A stretch of 64,000 nucleotides of DNA from Polaribacter sp. (lineage in GTDB: Bacteria > Bacteroidota > Bacteroidia > Flavobacteriales > Flavobacteriaceae): contig JAQWGI010000036.1 of assembly GCA_029238315.1 (NCBI GenBank), positions 186,001 to 250,000 on the forward strand. The letters run 5' to 3'. Every line of letters starts with the position of its first letter. Within the stretch, counting starts at the first letter, position 1. The notes below the pieces were generated by a model that had not been told where the DNA came from, ran no database searches, and saw only the letters and a program-made list of their open reading frames with translations. Of the stretch, positions 8,421 to 18,742 are shown piece by piece. The position numbers were made by a program, and so were the translations under genes.

Positions 8421-9371
8421 ATGAAAGTATTAGCAAATGATGGAGTTTCACAAAGTGGAATTGAGGCGTTAGAAAAAAAAGGTTTTGAGGTAATTACTAC
8501 AAAAGTGGCTCAAAATCAATTAGAAAACTATATCAATGAAAATAATATTGATGCAATTCTGGTAAGAAGCGCAACACAGGTTCGTCAAGAATTAATTGAT
8601 GCGTGTCCGTCCTTAAAATTAATAGGGCGTGGTGGTGTAGGAATGGACAACATAGATGTTGATTACGCTATTAATCAAGGATTACATGTTATTAACACAC
8701 CAAATGCCTCCTCTAGTTCTGTTGCAGAATTAGTTTTTGCCCATTTGTTTGGGATGGTTCGTTTTTTACACCAAGCCAATAGAGAAATGCCTTTAGAAGG
8801 AGATACACGTTTTAAAGATTTAAAAAAAGGTTTAGCTGGCGGAACTGAGTTGCGTGGTAAAACATTAGGTATTATTGGATTTGGAAGAATTGGAAAAGAA
8901 GTTGCAAAAATAGCTCTAGGAATTGGAATGAAAGTTATTGCAAATGATGGTTATGTTGGAGAAGCAACAATCAACGTTCCTTTTTACAACGGCCAATCTA
9001 TTGATTTAAAAATAGAAACTGAATCTTTTGATGAAGTACTAAAGCAAGCGGACTTTATAACCCTTCACGTTCCAAATCAAGAAGAATATATCATTGGAGA
9101 CAAACAGTTTGAAATAATGAAGGATGGTGTTGGAGTTATAAATGCTGCTCGTGGCGGTGTTGTTGATGAAGTTGCACTTATAAATGCTATTGATACTGGC
9201 AAGGTAAAATATGCAGGATTAGATGTTTTTGAAAAAGAACCAACTCCAGAAATTCAACTTTTAATGAACCCTGATATTTCTTTAACACCACATATTGGTG
9301 CTGCTACCATAGAAGCACAAGATAGAATTGGAAAAGAGTTAGCAGATCAAATTATTAAATTGCTTTCTTAA
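8421..9371 (+). CDS. serA: D-3-phosphoglycerate dehydrogenase (short form)
   Basis: This enzyme oxidises 3-phosphoglycerate to 3-phosphohydroxypyruvate with NAD+, the first step of serine synthesis. The 316-residue product has the D-2-hydroxyacid dehydrogenase layout: nucleotide motif GFGRIG (153-158), NAARGG with the catalytic arginine, a glutamate in DVFEKEP and the catalytic histidine in TPHIGAAT. It lacks the C-terminal ACT and ASB domains, so serine feedback through ACT is not expected. The exact substrate is assigned mainly because serC is next door; other D-2-hydroxyacids remain possible. The DUF1015 gene follows after 6 bp. Confidence 0.85.
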   Translation: MKVLANDGVSQSGIEALEKKGFEVITTKVAQNQLENYINENNIDAILVRSATQVRQELIDACPSLKLIGRGGVGMDNIDVDYAINQGLHVINTPNASSSSVAELVFAHLFGMVRFLHQANREMPLEGDTRFKDLKKGLAGGTELRGKTLGIIGFGRIGKEVAKIALGIGMKVIANDGYVGEATINVPFYNGQSIDLKIETESFDEVLKQADFITLHVPNQEEYIIGDKQFEIMKDGVGVINAARGGVVDEVALINAIDTGKVKYAGLDVFEKEPTPEIQLLMNPDISLTPHIGAATIEAQDRIGKELADQIIKLLS

Positions 9372-9377
9372 AAAAAC

Positions 9378-10616
9378 ATGGCAAATATAAAACCTTTTAA
9401 AGCAGTTAGAGCTAAAAGAGAAAAAGTTGCACTTGTTTCTACAAAATCTAGAGAAATATATACTCCAGAAATGTTAGCCGCTAAGTTAGATTTTAATCCT
9501 TACACTTTTTTACATGTTATAAACCCAGGTTATAAATATCACAAACAAGATGTTAGTGGAGATTTACGTTTTAAACTTGTTCACAATAGGTATTTAGAAT
9601 TTAAAGAGGAAGCTATTTTTATTCAAGAAGAACATCCTGCTTTTTATATTTATCAAAAAAGAACACCAACAAAATCTTTTTGTGGAATTATTGCAGCCAA
9701 CTCTGTACAAGATTATCATAACAACGTAATAAAAAAACACGAAGGAACTCTTAAAGAACGAGAGCTTCTTTTTGAAAATTATTTAAAAAATACTGGTTTT
9801 AATGCAGAACCCGTTCTTTTAACATATCCAGATAATACTACTATTACAGCTATTATTAAAAAATATCAAAAGACACGTGCAGAGTTTGAGTTCTCTACTA
9901 CAGATAAAGACACTCATTTACTTTGGATTGTAAGTGATAAAAAAGATATTCAAAATATTGAAGATGCTTTTAAAGAAGTTAACACTTTGTATATTGCAGA
10001 CGGACATCACCGCTCTACTTCTTCTTGTCTACTAGCACAAAATTTAGCAAAAGAGAATCCAAACCATACTGGTAAAGAAGCTTATAATTATTTTATGAGT
10101 TATTTGTTACCAGAAAGCCAATTATCTATCTATGAGTTTAACAGATTTATAAAAGATTTAAATGGATTAACCGTTGATGAATTTCTAATTGAGTTAGATA
10201 CTAATTTTAGAATAGAAAATCGTGGAGAAGAATTATATAAACCTTCAATGAAACATCAATTCTGTATGTATTTAAATGGAGAGTTTTATGCGCTTCATTT
10301 GAGAAAAACAAATTATAATTTCACAGATTCTTTAAGTGAACTAGATGCAGAAATTTTATATCAAACAATCTTAAAACCAATTTTAGGTATTGATGATATT
10401 AGAAATGATTCTAAAATTACGTATTCTCAAAATAAAACAGATAATTTAGAATTGAAAACAAAAGTAGATGCTGGAGCTTTTAAAGTTTCTTTTGGCATGC
10501 TACCAACAACCATAAAAGAATTAAAAAATATTGTAGACGATGGATTAATGATGCCACCGAAAACAACTTATATAGAGCCAAAATTAAGAAGTGGGTTAAC
10601 TATTTACGAATTTTAA
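9378..10616 (+). CDS. DUF1015 family protein
   Basis: This 412-residue cytoplasmic protein matches the DUF1015 family (often annotated as HTH or SpoOJ/ParB-like, without firm basis). Visible family marks are RAKREKVALVSTKSREIYTP near the N-terminus, YIADGHHRSTSSCLL in the middle, and FGMLPTTIKELKNIVDDGLMM near the end. It starts 6 bp after serA and is surely co-transcribed with it. The serC-serA-DUF1015 order recurs in many Bacteroidota and other bacteria, which suggests a link to serine or PLP metabolism, but the biochemical function is unknown. Confidence 0.85.
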   Translation: MANIKPFKAVRAKREKVALVSTKSREIYTPEMLAAKLDFNPYTFLHVINPGYKYHKQDVSGDLRFKLVHNRYLEFKEEAIFIQEEHPAFYIYQKRTPTKSFCGIIAANSVQDYHNNVIKKHEGTLKERELLFENYLKNTGFNAEPVLLTYPDNTTITAIIKKYQKTRAEFEFSTTDKDTHLLWIVSDKKDIQNIEDAFKEVNTLYIADGHHRSTSSCLLAQNLAKENPNHTGKEAYNYFMSYLLPESQLSIYEFNRFIKDLNGLTVDEFLIELDTNFRIENRGEELYKPSMKHQFCMYLNGEFYALHLRKTNYNFTDSLSELDAEILYQTILKPILGIDDIRNDSKITYSQNKTDNLELKTKVDAGAFKVSFGMLPTTIKELKNIVDDGLMMPPKTTYIEPKLRSGLTIYEF

Positions 10617-10658
10617 TAGTATTCTGAACCTAATTTAAAATCTAAAAAGAGTTTTTAT

Positions 10659-11318
10659 ATGATTGAACAAAACTTAATAAAAATTAAAAAGAATATCCCA
10701 AAAAATGTAACACTTGTAGCTGTTTCTAAAACCAAACCTAATTCAGATATTCTTGAAGCTTACAATGCTGGTCAGCGCATATTTGGAGAAAACAAAATTC
10801 AAGAAATGGCAGAAAAACACAATGAATTACCAAAAGATATTCAGTGGCATATGATAGGGCATTTACAAAGTAATAAAGTAAAATACATGGCACACTTTGT
10901 TGATTTAATTCATGGTGTAGACCGATTTAAAACCTTAAAAGAAATTAACAAACAAGCTAAGAAACACAAAAGAGTTATTAAATGCTTGTTACAGGTTAAG
11001 ATTGCAAAAGAAGACACCAAGTTTGGATTTTCATTTGAGGATGTTAAACAATTAATAACAACTAAAGAGTTAGCAGAATTAGAAAATATTGAAATTATTG
11101 GATTAATGGGTATGGCTACATTTACAGATGATGAAATGCAACTATCAGAAGAATTTTCTTCTTTAAAAGTGTTATTTGATCAACTTAAAAAAGAACACTC
11201 AAAACTAAATGTTTTATCTATGGGTATGAGTGGAGATTATCAGCTAGCAATCAAAAATGGAAGTAATATGGTAAGAGTTGGAAGTGCTATTTTTGGTGCT
11301 CGTAATTATATTGCTTAA
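10659..11318 (+). CDS. YggS family pyridoxal phosphate homeostasis protein
   Basis: This 219-residue PLP-binding protein belongs to the YggS/PROSC (PLPBP) family, which buffers pyridoxal phosphate and protects amino-acid metabolism. The PLP lysine is K24 in LVAVSKTKP. FGENKIQE, WHMIGHLQSNK, GLMGMATF, LSMGMSGDYQLAI and VRVGSAIFG follow in the canonical order of the alanine-racemase-like barrel. It follows the serC-serA-DUF1015 run on the same strand, which fits a shared dependence on PLP. Confidence 0.93.
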   Translation: MIEQNLIKIKKNIPKNVTLVAVSKTKPNSDILEAYNAGQRIFGENKIQEMAEKHNELPKDIQWHMIGHLQSNKVKYMAHFVDLIHGVDRFKTLKEINKQAKKHKRVIKCLLQVKIAKEDTKFGFSFEDVKQLITTKELAELENIEIIGLMGMATFTDDEMQLSEEFSSLKVLFDQLKKEHSKLNVLSMGMSGDYQLAIKNGSNMVRVGSAIFGARNYIA

Positions 11319-11342
11319 ATTTACCTAAAAGAAAAAGAGATT

Positions 11343-12422
11343 TTGTACGCAATTTTAGATATTGAAACTACGGGAGGAAAATTTAATGAAGAAGGAATTA
11401 CTGAAATTGCCATCTATAAATTTGACGGTTATCAAGTTATTGATCAATTAATTACACTTGTAAATCCAGAAAAAGAGATTCAACCTTTTGTTGTTCAACT
11501 CACTGGTATTAACAATAAAATGTTAAGAAATGCACCTAAATTTCATGAGGTTGCTAAACGCATTTTAGAAATCACAGAAGATTGTATTGTGGTAGCTCAT
11601 AATTCTAGTTTTGATTATCGCATTTTAAAAACAGAATACAATCGTTTAGGGTATCAATTTAAAAGAGACACACTTTGTACTGTTGAATTGAGTAGAAAAT
11701 TAATACCAGACAAACCTTCCTATAGTTTAGGCAAGCTGTGTAAAACTCTTGGGATACCAATGAGTGATAGACATAGGGCTTCTGGCGATGCTTTAGCTAC
11801 CATTCAACTATTTAAGCTACTCTTAGCAAAAGATGTCGATAAAACCATTATAGAAAACGCCATTAAGCATTTTGATTCTAAAAAGGTCACAGAAAAAATT
11901 ACGAGGTTATTAGAAGATATTCCAACTGATATGGGGGTCTATTATTTACATAAAGATAATGGAGAAATTATTTTTATGGGAAAAGGAAATAATATTAAAA
12001 ATGAAATAACAAATCAATTTCTAAAAACTACTAAAAGAGGAATTAAAATTCAAGAAAAAACAACTTCTGTAAGTTATGAGTTTACAGGTAATATTTTACT
12101 TACTAATTTAAAATACTACATAGAGTTAGATGCCAATAAACCTAAATACAATTTAAAAAGTAAGAAAAGAATTCATCCCGAAGAATTTAATAGTGATAAC
12201 ATGCTATTAATTGATAAAGGCAGAACAATTGAAGAACATACTGTAATTGTTATAGAAAACAACGAGGTATTAGGTTATTGCTTCACAAACTTGGCCTTTC
12301 AAGAGAATCAACTTGAGATTTTAAAAGAAATGCTAACACCAGTCAAAAATAAAAAACTAGCTAAAACACTCATTAAAAACTATTTAAAAAACAAATCTCG
12401 TACTAAGATTCAACGCTTTTAA
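11343..12422 (+). CDS. DnaQ-like 3'-5' exonuclease with GIY-YIG-like domain
   Basis: This 359-residue protein pairs an RNase T/DnaQ exonuclease domain (residues 1-175) with a degenerate GIY-YIG region (about 195-285). The DEDDh set is complete: D6 and E8 in DIETTGG, D91 in HNSSFDYR, H144 and D149 in HRASGDA. GVYYL followed by EIIFMGKGNNIKNEI corresponds to the UvrC-type GIY-YIG core, but its catalytic arginine and glutamate are not clear. The fusion is known in Bacteroidota and is usually called a polymerase III epsilon-like or Cho-like protein. The start is TTG at 11343-11345; no ATG is available upstream or before the first catalytic residue. Confidence 0.8.
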   Translation: MYAILDIETTGGKFNEEGITEIAIYKFDGYQVIDQLITLVNPEKEIQPFVVQLTGINNKMLRNAPKFHEVAKRILEITEDCIVVAHNSSFDYRILKTEYNRLGYQFKRDTLCTVELSRKLIPDKPSYSLGKLCKTLGIPMSDRHRASGDALATIQLFKLLLAKDVDKTIIENAIKHFDSKKVTEKITRLLEDIPTDMGVYYLHKDNGEIIFMGKGNNIKNEITNQFLKTTKRGIKIQEKTTSVSYEFTGNILLTNLKYYIELDANKPKYNLKSKKRIHPEEFNSDNMLLIDKGRTIEEHTVIVIENNEVLGYCFTNLAFQENQLEILKEMLTPVKNKKLAKTLIKNYLKNKSRTKIQRF

Positions 12423-12485
12423 GAATAGAAAATTCAGAACACAACCAAGTATTGTCGTAAATTAGCAAAATAAAATATTTTAAAT

Positions 12486-13304
12486 TTGAAAAACCAAAAA
12501 CCAAAAGCAACTTGGAAACATCAGATTCATGAAATTATTTATGAAGCAGACACCAAGGGAGGAAAAATTTTTGATGTAATATTGCTCATCGCAATTATTA
12601 CAAGTGTTATATTGGTTATGCTAGAGAGTGTTTCTAGTATAGATACAAAATATCACGATTTTTTAAATATTTCTGAATGGATTATTACCATACTATTTAC
12701 AATAGAATATATTTTAAGATTAATTTCGATCAATAAACCATTAAAATATGTTTTTAGTTTTTACGGAATTATTGACTTGTTATCTACAATCCCAAAATAT
12801 TTATCTTTTGTGCTTGTTGGATCGCATCATTTAGTTGCCCTAAGAGCCTTAAGGTTATTAAGAGTTTTTAGAATTTTAAAATTAGCAAGATATGTTGGAG
12901 CTTCTAATAAATTATTGGTTGCTCTAAGAGCTAGTAAAGCAAAAATTGCTGTTTTTATTCTTTTTATTGTCATCATTTGCATTATTTTAGGAACAGTAAT
13001 GTACATGATTGAAGGGGAAAAAAACGGTTTCACAAGTATTCCAAGAAGCGTTTATTGGGCAATTGTCACCTTAACCACTGTAGGTTTTGGAGATATAGCT
13101 CCACAAACTCCAATTGGGCAGTTAATAGCAAGTATCATCATGATTTTAGGATATGGTATTATTGCCATTCCAACCGGAATTGTAAGTTCTCAAATGACAA
13201 AAATTGACAACATTAATACAAACACACAATCTTGTTCAAATTGTTTGGCTGATAAACATAAAGATAACGCAGGTTTTTGCTATAACTGTGGAAACAAAAT
13301 TTAA
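12486..13304 (+). CDS. voltage-gated potassium channel-like ion transporter
   Basis: This 272-residue inner-membrane protein has the six-helix voltage-gated channel layout. An S4-like helix with spaced arginines (ALRALRLLRVFRILKLARY) lies at about residues 120-138. The potassium selectivity filter TTVGFGD sits in the pore loop, and S6 follows. The C-terminus ends in a small zinc-ribbon-like motif, CSNCLADKHK then CYNCGNKI, giving two CxxC pairs. Translation probably starts at TTG 12486-12488, because an in-frame stop lies at 12471 and the first in-frame ATG is inside the first helix. miaA starts 3 bp after its stop. Confidence 0.85.
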   Translation: MKNQKPKATWKHQIHEIIYEADTKGGKIFDVILLIAIITSVILVMLESVSSIDTKYHDFLNISEWIITILFTIEYILRLISINKPLKYVFSFYGIIDLLSTIPKYLSFVLVGSHHLVALRALRLLRVFRILKLARYVGASNKLLVALRASKAKIAVFILFIVIICIILGTVMYMIEGEKNGFTSIPRSVYWAIVTLTTVGFGDIAPQTPIGQLIASIIMILGYGIIAIPTGIVSSQMTKIDNINTNTQSCSNCLADKHKDNAGFCYNCGNKI

Positions 13305-13307
13305 TAA

Positions 13308-14222
13308 ATGACTTTCCCAAAAAAAAACTATTTAATTTCAATTGTTGGGCCAACCGCAATTGGAAAAACTGCACTTAGTATAGCATTAGCTAAACATTTT
13401 AACTCAGAAATTATATCATGTGATTCTAGGCAGTTTTATAAAGAAATGAACTTAGGCACAGCAGTTCCGTCAGTAGATGAATTACAGGCAGCAACGCATC
13501 ATTTTATTCAAAACAGAAGTATTTATGAAGATTATAACGTAGGGGAATTTGAAAGAAACGCGTTATCAAAACTAAACGATTTATTTAAAGAAAACGCTAT
13601 TGTGATTATGGTTGGTGGCAGTGGTTTGTATTTAGATGCTGTAATCAATGGGCTAGATTATTTCCCTGAAATTGATTCATCAATTAGAGAAAAACTAAAC
13701 TTAGAGTTAAAAGAAAACGGTATAGAAAATTTACAGAATCAATTAAAAAAATTAGATATTGAAACGTATCAATCTATAGCTATTGAGAATCCTCACAGGA
13801 TAATTAGAGCATTAGAAATTTGTATTGGAACAGGAAAAACCTATGCAAGCTTTAAAAACAAACCTAAATCACCTAGAAATTTTACTGCTATTAAAATTGG
13901 TTTAACAGCAGAAAGACCAATTATTTATGATCGTATTAACAAACGCGTAGATATTATGGTTGCAAACGGACTGCTAGAAGAAGCCAATGAGCTCTATCCA
14001 AACAAAGATTTAAACGCCTTGCAAACTGTTGGGTATAGAGAATTATTCTCTTATTTTGATGGCGAAATCACCAAAGAATTTGCAATAGAAGAAATTAAGA
14101 AAAATACTAGACGGTTTGCTAAAAGGCAACTTACTTGGTTTAAGAAAGATGTAAACACTATTTGGTTTGATTACAAAACACCAATAAACACAATTCTACA
14201 AGCAATCAAAACAAAGCTTTAA
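13308..14222 (+). CDS. miaA: tRNA dimethylallyltransferase
   Basis: MiaA adds a dimethylallyl group to A37 of tRNAs that read UNN codons. The 304-residue product has the P-loop GPTAIGKTALS (14-24), the conserved ISCDSRQFYKEMNLGTA substrate segment, VGGSGLY, the tRNA-binding NPHRIIRALEI and the late motifs TVGYRELFSYFDG and RRFAKRQLTWFKKD. The length is standard. It starts directly after the potassium channel gene and is probably translated from the same message. Confidence 0.95.
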   Translation: MTFPKKNYLISIVGPTAIGKTALSIALAKHFNSEIISCDSRQFYKEMNLGTAVPSVDELQAATHHFIQNRSIYEDYNVGEFERNALSKLNDLFKENAIVIMVGGSGLYLDAVINGLDYFPEIDSSIREKLNLELKENGIENLQNQLKKLDIETYQSIAIENPHRIIRALEICIGTGKTYASFKNKPKSPRNFTAIKIGLTAERPIIYDRINKRVDIMVANGLLEEANELYPNKDLNALQTVGYRELFSYFDGEITKEFAIEEIKKNTRRFAKRQLTWFKKDVNTIWFDYKTPINTILQAIKTKL

Positions 14223-14267
14223 GTTGTTAAAAAGTGATAATAAATTAGGTTAAAGAACTACCTTTCT

Positions 14268-14275
14268 TATATTTG
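14268..14275 (+). promoter_or_regulatory. Bacteroidota-type -7 element for the OmpH gene
   Basis: TATATTTG matches TAnnTTTG 17 bp before the ATG at 14293. A -33 TTG at the normal spacing is not evident. Confidence 0.45.
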
Positions 14276-14292
14276 CAAAAACTCACAAAAAA

Positions 14293-14799
14293 ATGAAGAT
14301 TAAAATTACCTTAATATTATCCGCATTAATAATTTGTTTTACAACCAATGCACAAACAAAAGTTGGTACAGTAGATAGAGAATTTATTATTGCAAAAATG
14401 CCACAATTAAAAATTGTTCAAGAACGAATTAACAACTACGGAACTCGATTAGACTCTATTAATCAATCTAAGATTTTCAAGCATGATGCAGCTGTAAAAG
14501 CCTATAATACCATTGCAAAAACATTATCTGATGCTGATAAAAGACCAAAATTAATAGAGATTAATGACTTGAAGCAAGAAATTGCTAAGTTTCAAGAGAA
14601 TGGTACAAAAATGATGCAATTAAGAAGACAAGACTTTATGAGACCATTATATCAAAAAGTAAACTTACTTATAAAAGAGATTGCAGAAACAAATGGATAC
14701 ACACAAATTCTGACTGTAAATGGCGATAATTTTGCTTATTTAGATGTTAAACATGATATTACAAAACAAATTTTATCTAAACTAGGAATTGAAGAATAA
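14293..14799 (+). CDS. OmpH/Skp family periplasmic protein
   Basis: This 168-residue exported protein has a signal peptide (MKIKITLILSALIICFTTNA, cut before QT). The mature part is mostly helical and charged, as in Skp/OmpH chaperones that hold outer membrane proteins in the periplasm. It begins with the family-typical KVGTVDREFIIAKMPQLK and has the long helical hairpin region at about residues 40-110. Bacteroidota commonly carry several OmpH paralogues, so the client cannot be named. A strong bidirectional terminator follows. Confidence 0.8.
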   Translation: MKIKITLILSALIICFTTNAQTKVGTVDREFIIAKMPQLKIVQERINNYGTRLDSINQSKIFKHDAAVKAYNTIAKTLSDADKRPKLIEINDLKQEIAKFQENGTKMMQLRRQDFMRPLYQKVNLLIKEIAETNGYTQILTVNGDNFAYLDVKHDITKQILSKLGIEE

Positions 14800-14811
14800 C
14801 AATAAGAAACT

Positions 14812-14853
14812 CAATAAAAAAAGCCCAAACTAATGTTTGGGCTTTTTTTATTG
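14812..14853. terminator. strong bidirectional terminator
   Basis: CAATAAAAAAAGCCCAAAC (14812-14830) pairs perfectly with 14835-14853 around TAAT. The GC core is flanked by A- and T-runs, so it serves both the OmpH gene and the converging guaB. Confidence 0.9.
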
Positions 14854-14867
14854 ATGCTTAAAAACAA

Positions 14868-16355
<1,488 letters not shown>

Positions 16356-16372
16356 TTAAAATTAATTGCAGG

Positions 16373-16380
16373 CAAATCTA
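16373..16380 (-). promoter_or_regulatory. Bacteroidota-type -7 element for guaB
   Basis: TAGATTTG on the minus strand matches TAnnTTTG 29 bp before the guaB start. The -33 element is not obvious. Confidence 0.45.
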
Positions 16381-16403
16381 CAATTATTAATTGGAAAGAT
16401 CGA

Positions 16404-16898
16404 CTAAATCTGTTTTTTAATTAATAAACCTTTGAAAATGAAAAAGACAGCTAAAGAAAATGTAATGGTCATTAAAATACCAGAAAACAGGATTACGTAT
16501 TTCAACCAACCAATTCCAGACCACATTAAGTAAATACCTCCAAAAGTTAATAAAATTGATATAAAAGGTTCTAGGATTAAAAATAATTTTAACTTTGTGT
16601 TGATATCGGTGGTCGTTAAAATTCCTCCTAATAAGAAAAAAATAACAGATAGTGATAAAATATGACTGTGAACAGATGTCATTACTTCTGCACTTGTTTT
16701 TTTAAACTGCATCTTCGTTGCCTTAACATTATCTTCATTGCCTAAATAACGCTCTTCTATTCCTTGTGGATTTGAATTTGTTGTATCATCTACAAAGCGT
16801 ATACTAGAATAAAAACCAATACTTAAGGTAAAAATAAAAGCTGCGATTAGAAGTTTAACTTCTTTCGGAAATTCTGATATTACTCCGTTAATTTGCAT
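16404..16898 (-). CDS. four-helix membrane protein, function unknown
   Basis: I do not recognise this 164-residue inner-membrane protein. Hydrophobic segments are visible at about residues 15-31, 76-93, 106-127 and 133-155. A loop of about 45 residues between the first two contains DDTTNSNPQGIEERYLG, and SVHSHILSLSVIF (second helix) carries two histidines that could bind a metal or haem. Its ATG overlaps the stop of the FMN-binding gene (TAATG), so it is translationally coupled as the last gene of the porin/FMN-binding operon. A redox partner role is inference from that context only. Confidence 0.7.
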   Translation of the reverse strand: MQINGVISEFPKEVKLLIAAFIFTLSIGFYSSIRFVDDTTNSNPQGIEERYLGNEDNVKATKMQFKKTSAEVMTSVHSHILSLSVIFFLLGGILTTTDINTKLKLFLILEPFISILLTFGGIYLMWSGIGWLKYVILFSGILMTITFSLAVFFIFKGLLIKKQI

Positions 16899-17425
16899 TA
16901 TAAAATATTATTTTCTTTTAGTATTGTTATATTTTTCAAAAAAGTATTTATTGCAATTGTCATTGATCTCGCAGAGATGGTAGCTCCAGAAATTGCCATA
17001 ATATCTTTTTCATAATATAATCTATCTATGTTAGACTTTCCAATAAACTGTTTTAACCAACGTTTACTACCAATTTCACCTCCGTAATCTTCTCTGTAAA
17101 TTAATACTTTAGTTTTTTTAATGATTAAATCTTTATCTATTAAAATTAAATAATCAAACTCATCTGTTTTACTGGGTGCTTTTCCTAAATATGCATAACC
17201 AATTAATTGATTATCCTTTTCAATTATAAAAAACTGATCGCTCTTGTGAACCTTTAATTTTTTGACATTTAATGGAAAAGATTTAAACTTTACATCTTTT
17301 ACGACAAAAGTTTTTTCAATTTCTTTTATTGCCTTTTTTAACAATCTATTAGGTGTTGTAAAAGCTAAAAAAGGAACTATTATAACACCTAAAAGAAAAT
17401 AATTTATTTTATTAGAACCAAACAC
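16898..17425 (-). CDS. FMN-binding domain protein (covalent flavin site)
   Basis: This 175-residue protein has one N-terminal membrane or signal helix (about residues 8-24) and an extracytoplasmic FMN_bind domain. The flavinylation motif is visible as SGATIS (146-151), matching the SGATxT/S pattern of RnfG/NqrC-type proteins, where ApbE links FMN to the last Thr/Ser; here the acceptor would be S151. QLIGYAYLGKA and KTKVLIYREDYGGEIG are also family-like. It overlaps the porin gene upstream by 14 bp and the membrane protein downstream by 1 bp. No ApbE gene is in the window. A role in extracytoplasmic electron transfer is likely but not proven. Confidence 0.8.
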   Translation of the reverse strand: MFGSNKINYFLLGVIIVPFLAFTTPNRLLKKAIKEIEKTFVVKDVKFKSFPLNVKKLKVHKSDQFFIIEKDNQLIGYAYLGKAPSKTDEFDYLILIDKDLIIKKTKVLIYREDYGGEIGSKRWLKQFIGKSNIDRLYYEKDIMAISGATISARSMTIAINTFLKNITILKENNIL

Positions 17426-18566
17426 CTATTCCTAAATTTAATTGTTTCATATCCAAATCAGCTGCATTTTTTTTAAATTGATAATCAGCTTTCACTACTG
17501 CTCCATTTGCAATTTTATAACTAAAACCTAGAGTCCACTCTTGCATATCATATTGATTGTTTTTAGCTAAATTACCAGTAGTTGAAGTGTGCGTATTATA
17601 ATCTTCATACCTTAAAAAACTAATTAATTGTTGCTTCTTATTTAAAGATAATAAGTTGTATGCTGCTTCTACATAATAGCCTTGTAAAGCACTGCCTAAA
17701 TCACTGTTAGTTGCTAAATTATAAGCATCTGTATCTGTTAAATTTCCGTGTACAAATTGCCCTCTTGCTGAAAAACGTTTTTTAGAATATCTAGCATCAA
17801 AACCAACCATTGCAATACCAATATCTGCCCCATCAACACTTTCAACATCAACGTTAGATTGTGTTCTGCCAAAATAACCAGAAAGTCCTAAACGTAAGCC
17901 TGGCAATCCGTAATAATCTAGTTTTCCAGAAAAATTTACATTATTAAAATTAGATTTTGCTCCTTTCTGTCTTCCTCCACGCAAAGCTTTACTACCTCCA
18001 AGTTGTCCACTTAAAATGGTTCCATTTCCGTCTGATAAAGTAGATTGAAAACCGTTAAAAATATAAGCTTGATAACGTAAAGAAATTTCATTAGACTTAC
18101 CAGAAACTCCTACTCCAATTTCTCTCCAAGTAGTTGGTACAATTGCGGCATCCATACTTGGTCTTTCAACACCATTAAATGTTGTTGGCTCATGATATTC
18201 GTTTATAATTCCCATAGGCACCAACATTAAACCAGCTCTTAAGTTTACATTATCATTTAAGCTATATTGTAAAAATGCTTGCTCTACATATACTTCTTTA
18301 ACGTGCTCAAATTCTATTTCTGTAACAAACTGAGTTCTTTCATCAAATTTGTAACCAAATAATAAAACCAATCGTTGCACATCTAATTCTGCATTTTTTC
18401 CTGTTGGACTATTGTATGTTATCTCTGCATAACCTCCTACAGTTACTCCTTTGGTATTGATATTACCAGCTAAAATTCTTTGCGCTGTATTTTGTTGAAT
18501 TGTGGTACTTTGACCTAATAATATAGATGAAAATCCGATGGCAAAAATTAATAAAACTTTTTTCAT
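17412..18566 (-). CDS. outer membrane porin
   Basis: The 384-residue product has a signal peptide (MKKVLLIFAIGFSSILLG, cut near QS) and alternating beta-barrel strands ending in the outer-membrane signature WF (LGIGVWF). KGVTVGGYAEITYNSP and RAGLMLVPMGIINEYHEP are typical of phosphate-selective porin O/P-like proteins of Bacteroidota. The natural solute is unknown. It is first in an operon with the FMN-binding protein and a membrane protein, with overlapping reading frames, which suggests that the barrel serves the redox module, for example in substrate or cofactor entry. Confidence 0.8.
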   Translation of the reverse strand: MKKVLLIFAIGFSSILLGQSTTIQQNTAQRILAGNINTKGVTVGGYAEITYNSPTGKNAELDVQRLVLLFGYKFDERTQFVTEIEFEHVKEVYVEQAFLQYSLNDNVNLRAGLMLVPMGIINEYHEPTTFNGVERPSMDAAIVPTTWREIGVGVSGKSNEISLRYQAYIFNGFQSTLSDGNGTILSGQLGGSKALRGGRQKGAKSNFNNVNFSGKLDYYGLPGLRLGLSGYFGRTQSNVDVESVDGADIGIAMVGFDARYSKKRFSARGQFVHGNLTDTDAYNLATNSDLGSALQGYYVEAAYNLLSLNKKQQLISFLRYEDYNTHTSTTGNLAKNNQYDMQEWTLGFSYKIANGAVVKADYQFKKNAADLDMKQLNLGIGVWF

Positions 18567-18607
18567 TTTTTATTTAGATTAAATATAAATAGGTTTAATT
18601 TTCGGTG

Positions 18608-18615
18608 CAAAAATA
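18608..18615 (-). promoter_or_regulatory. Bacteroidota-type -7 element for the porin operon
   Basis: TATTTTTG on the minus strand matches TAnnTTTG and gives a leader of about 38 nt. No clear -33 TTG. Confidence 0.45.
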
Positions 18616-18742
18616 CAGCCTGATTTTAAATTAAAAAAGTTTATTTAGAATTATTTTAAATAAATATTGATTTGAAGAAATAAAATACACATTAAGTATA
18701 AATTAGATAATGATATTGAAGTTCATTGGTAGTTAGAAAAAA

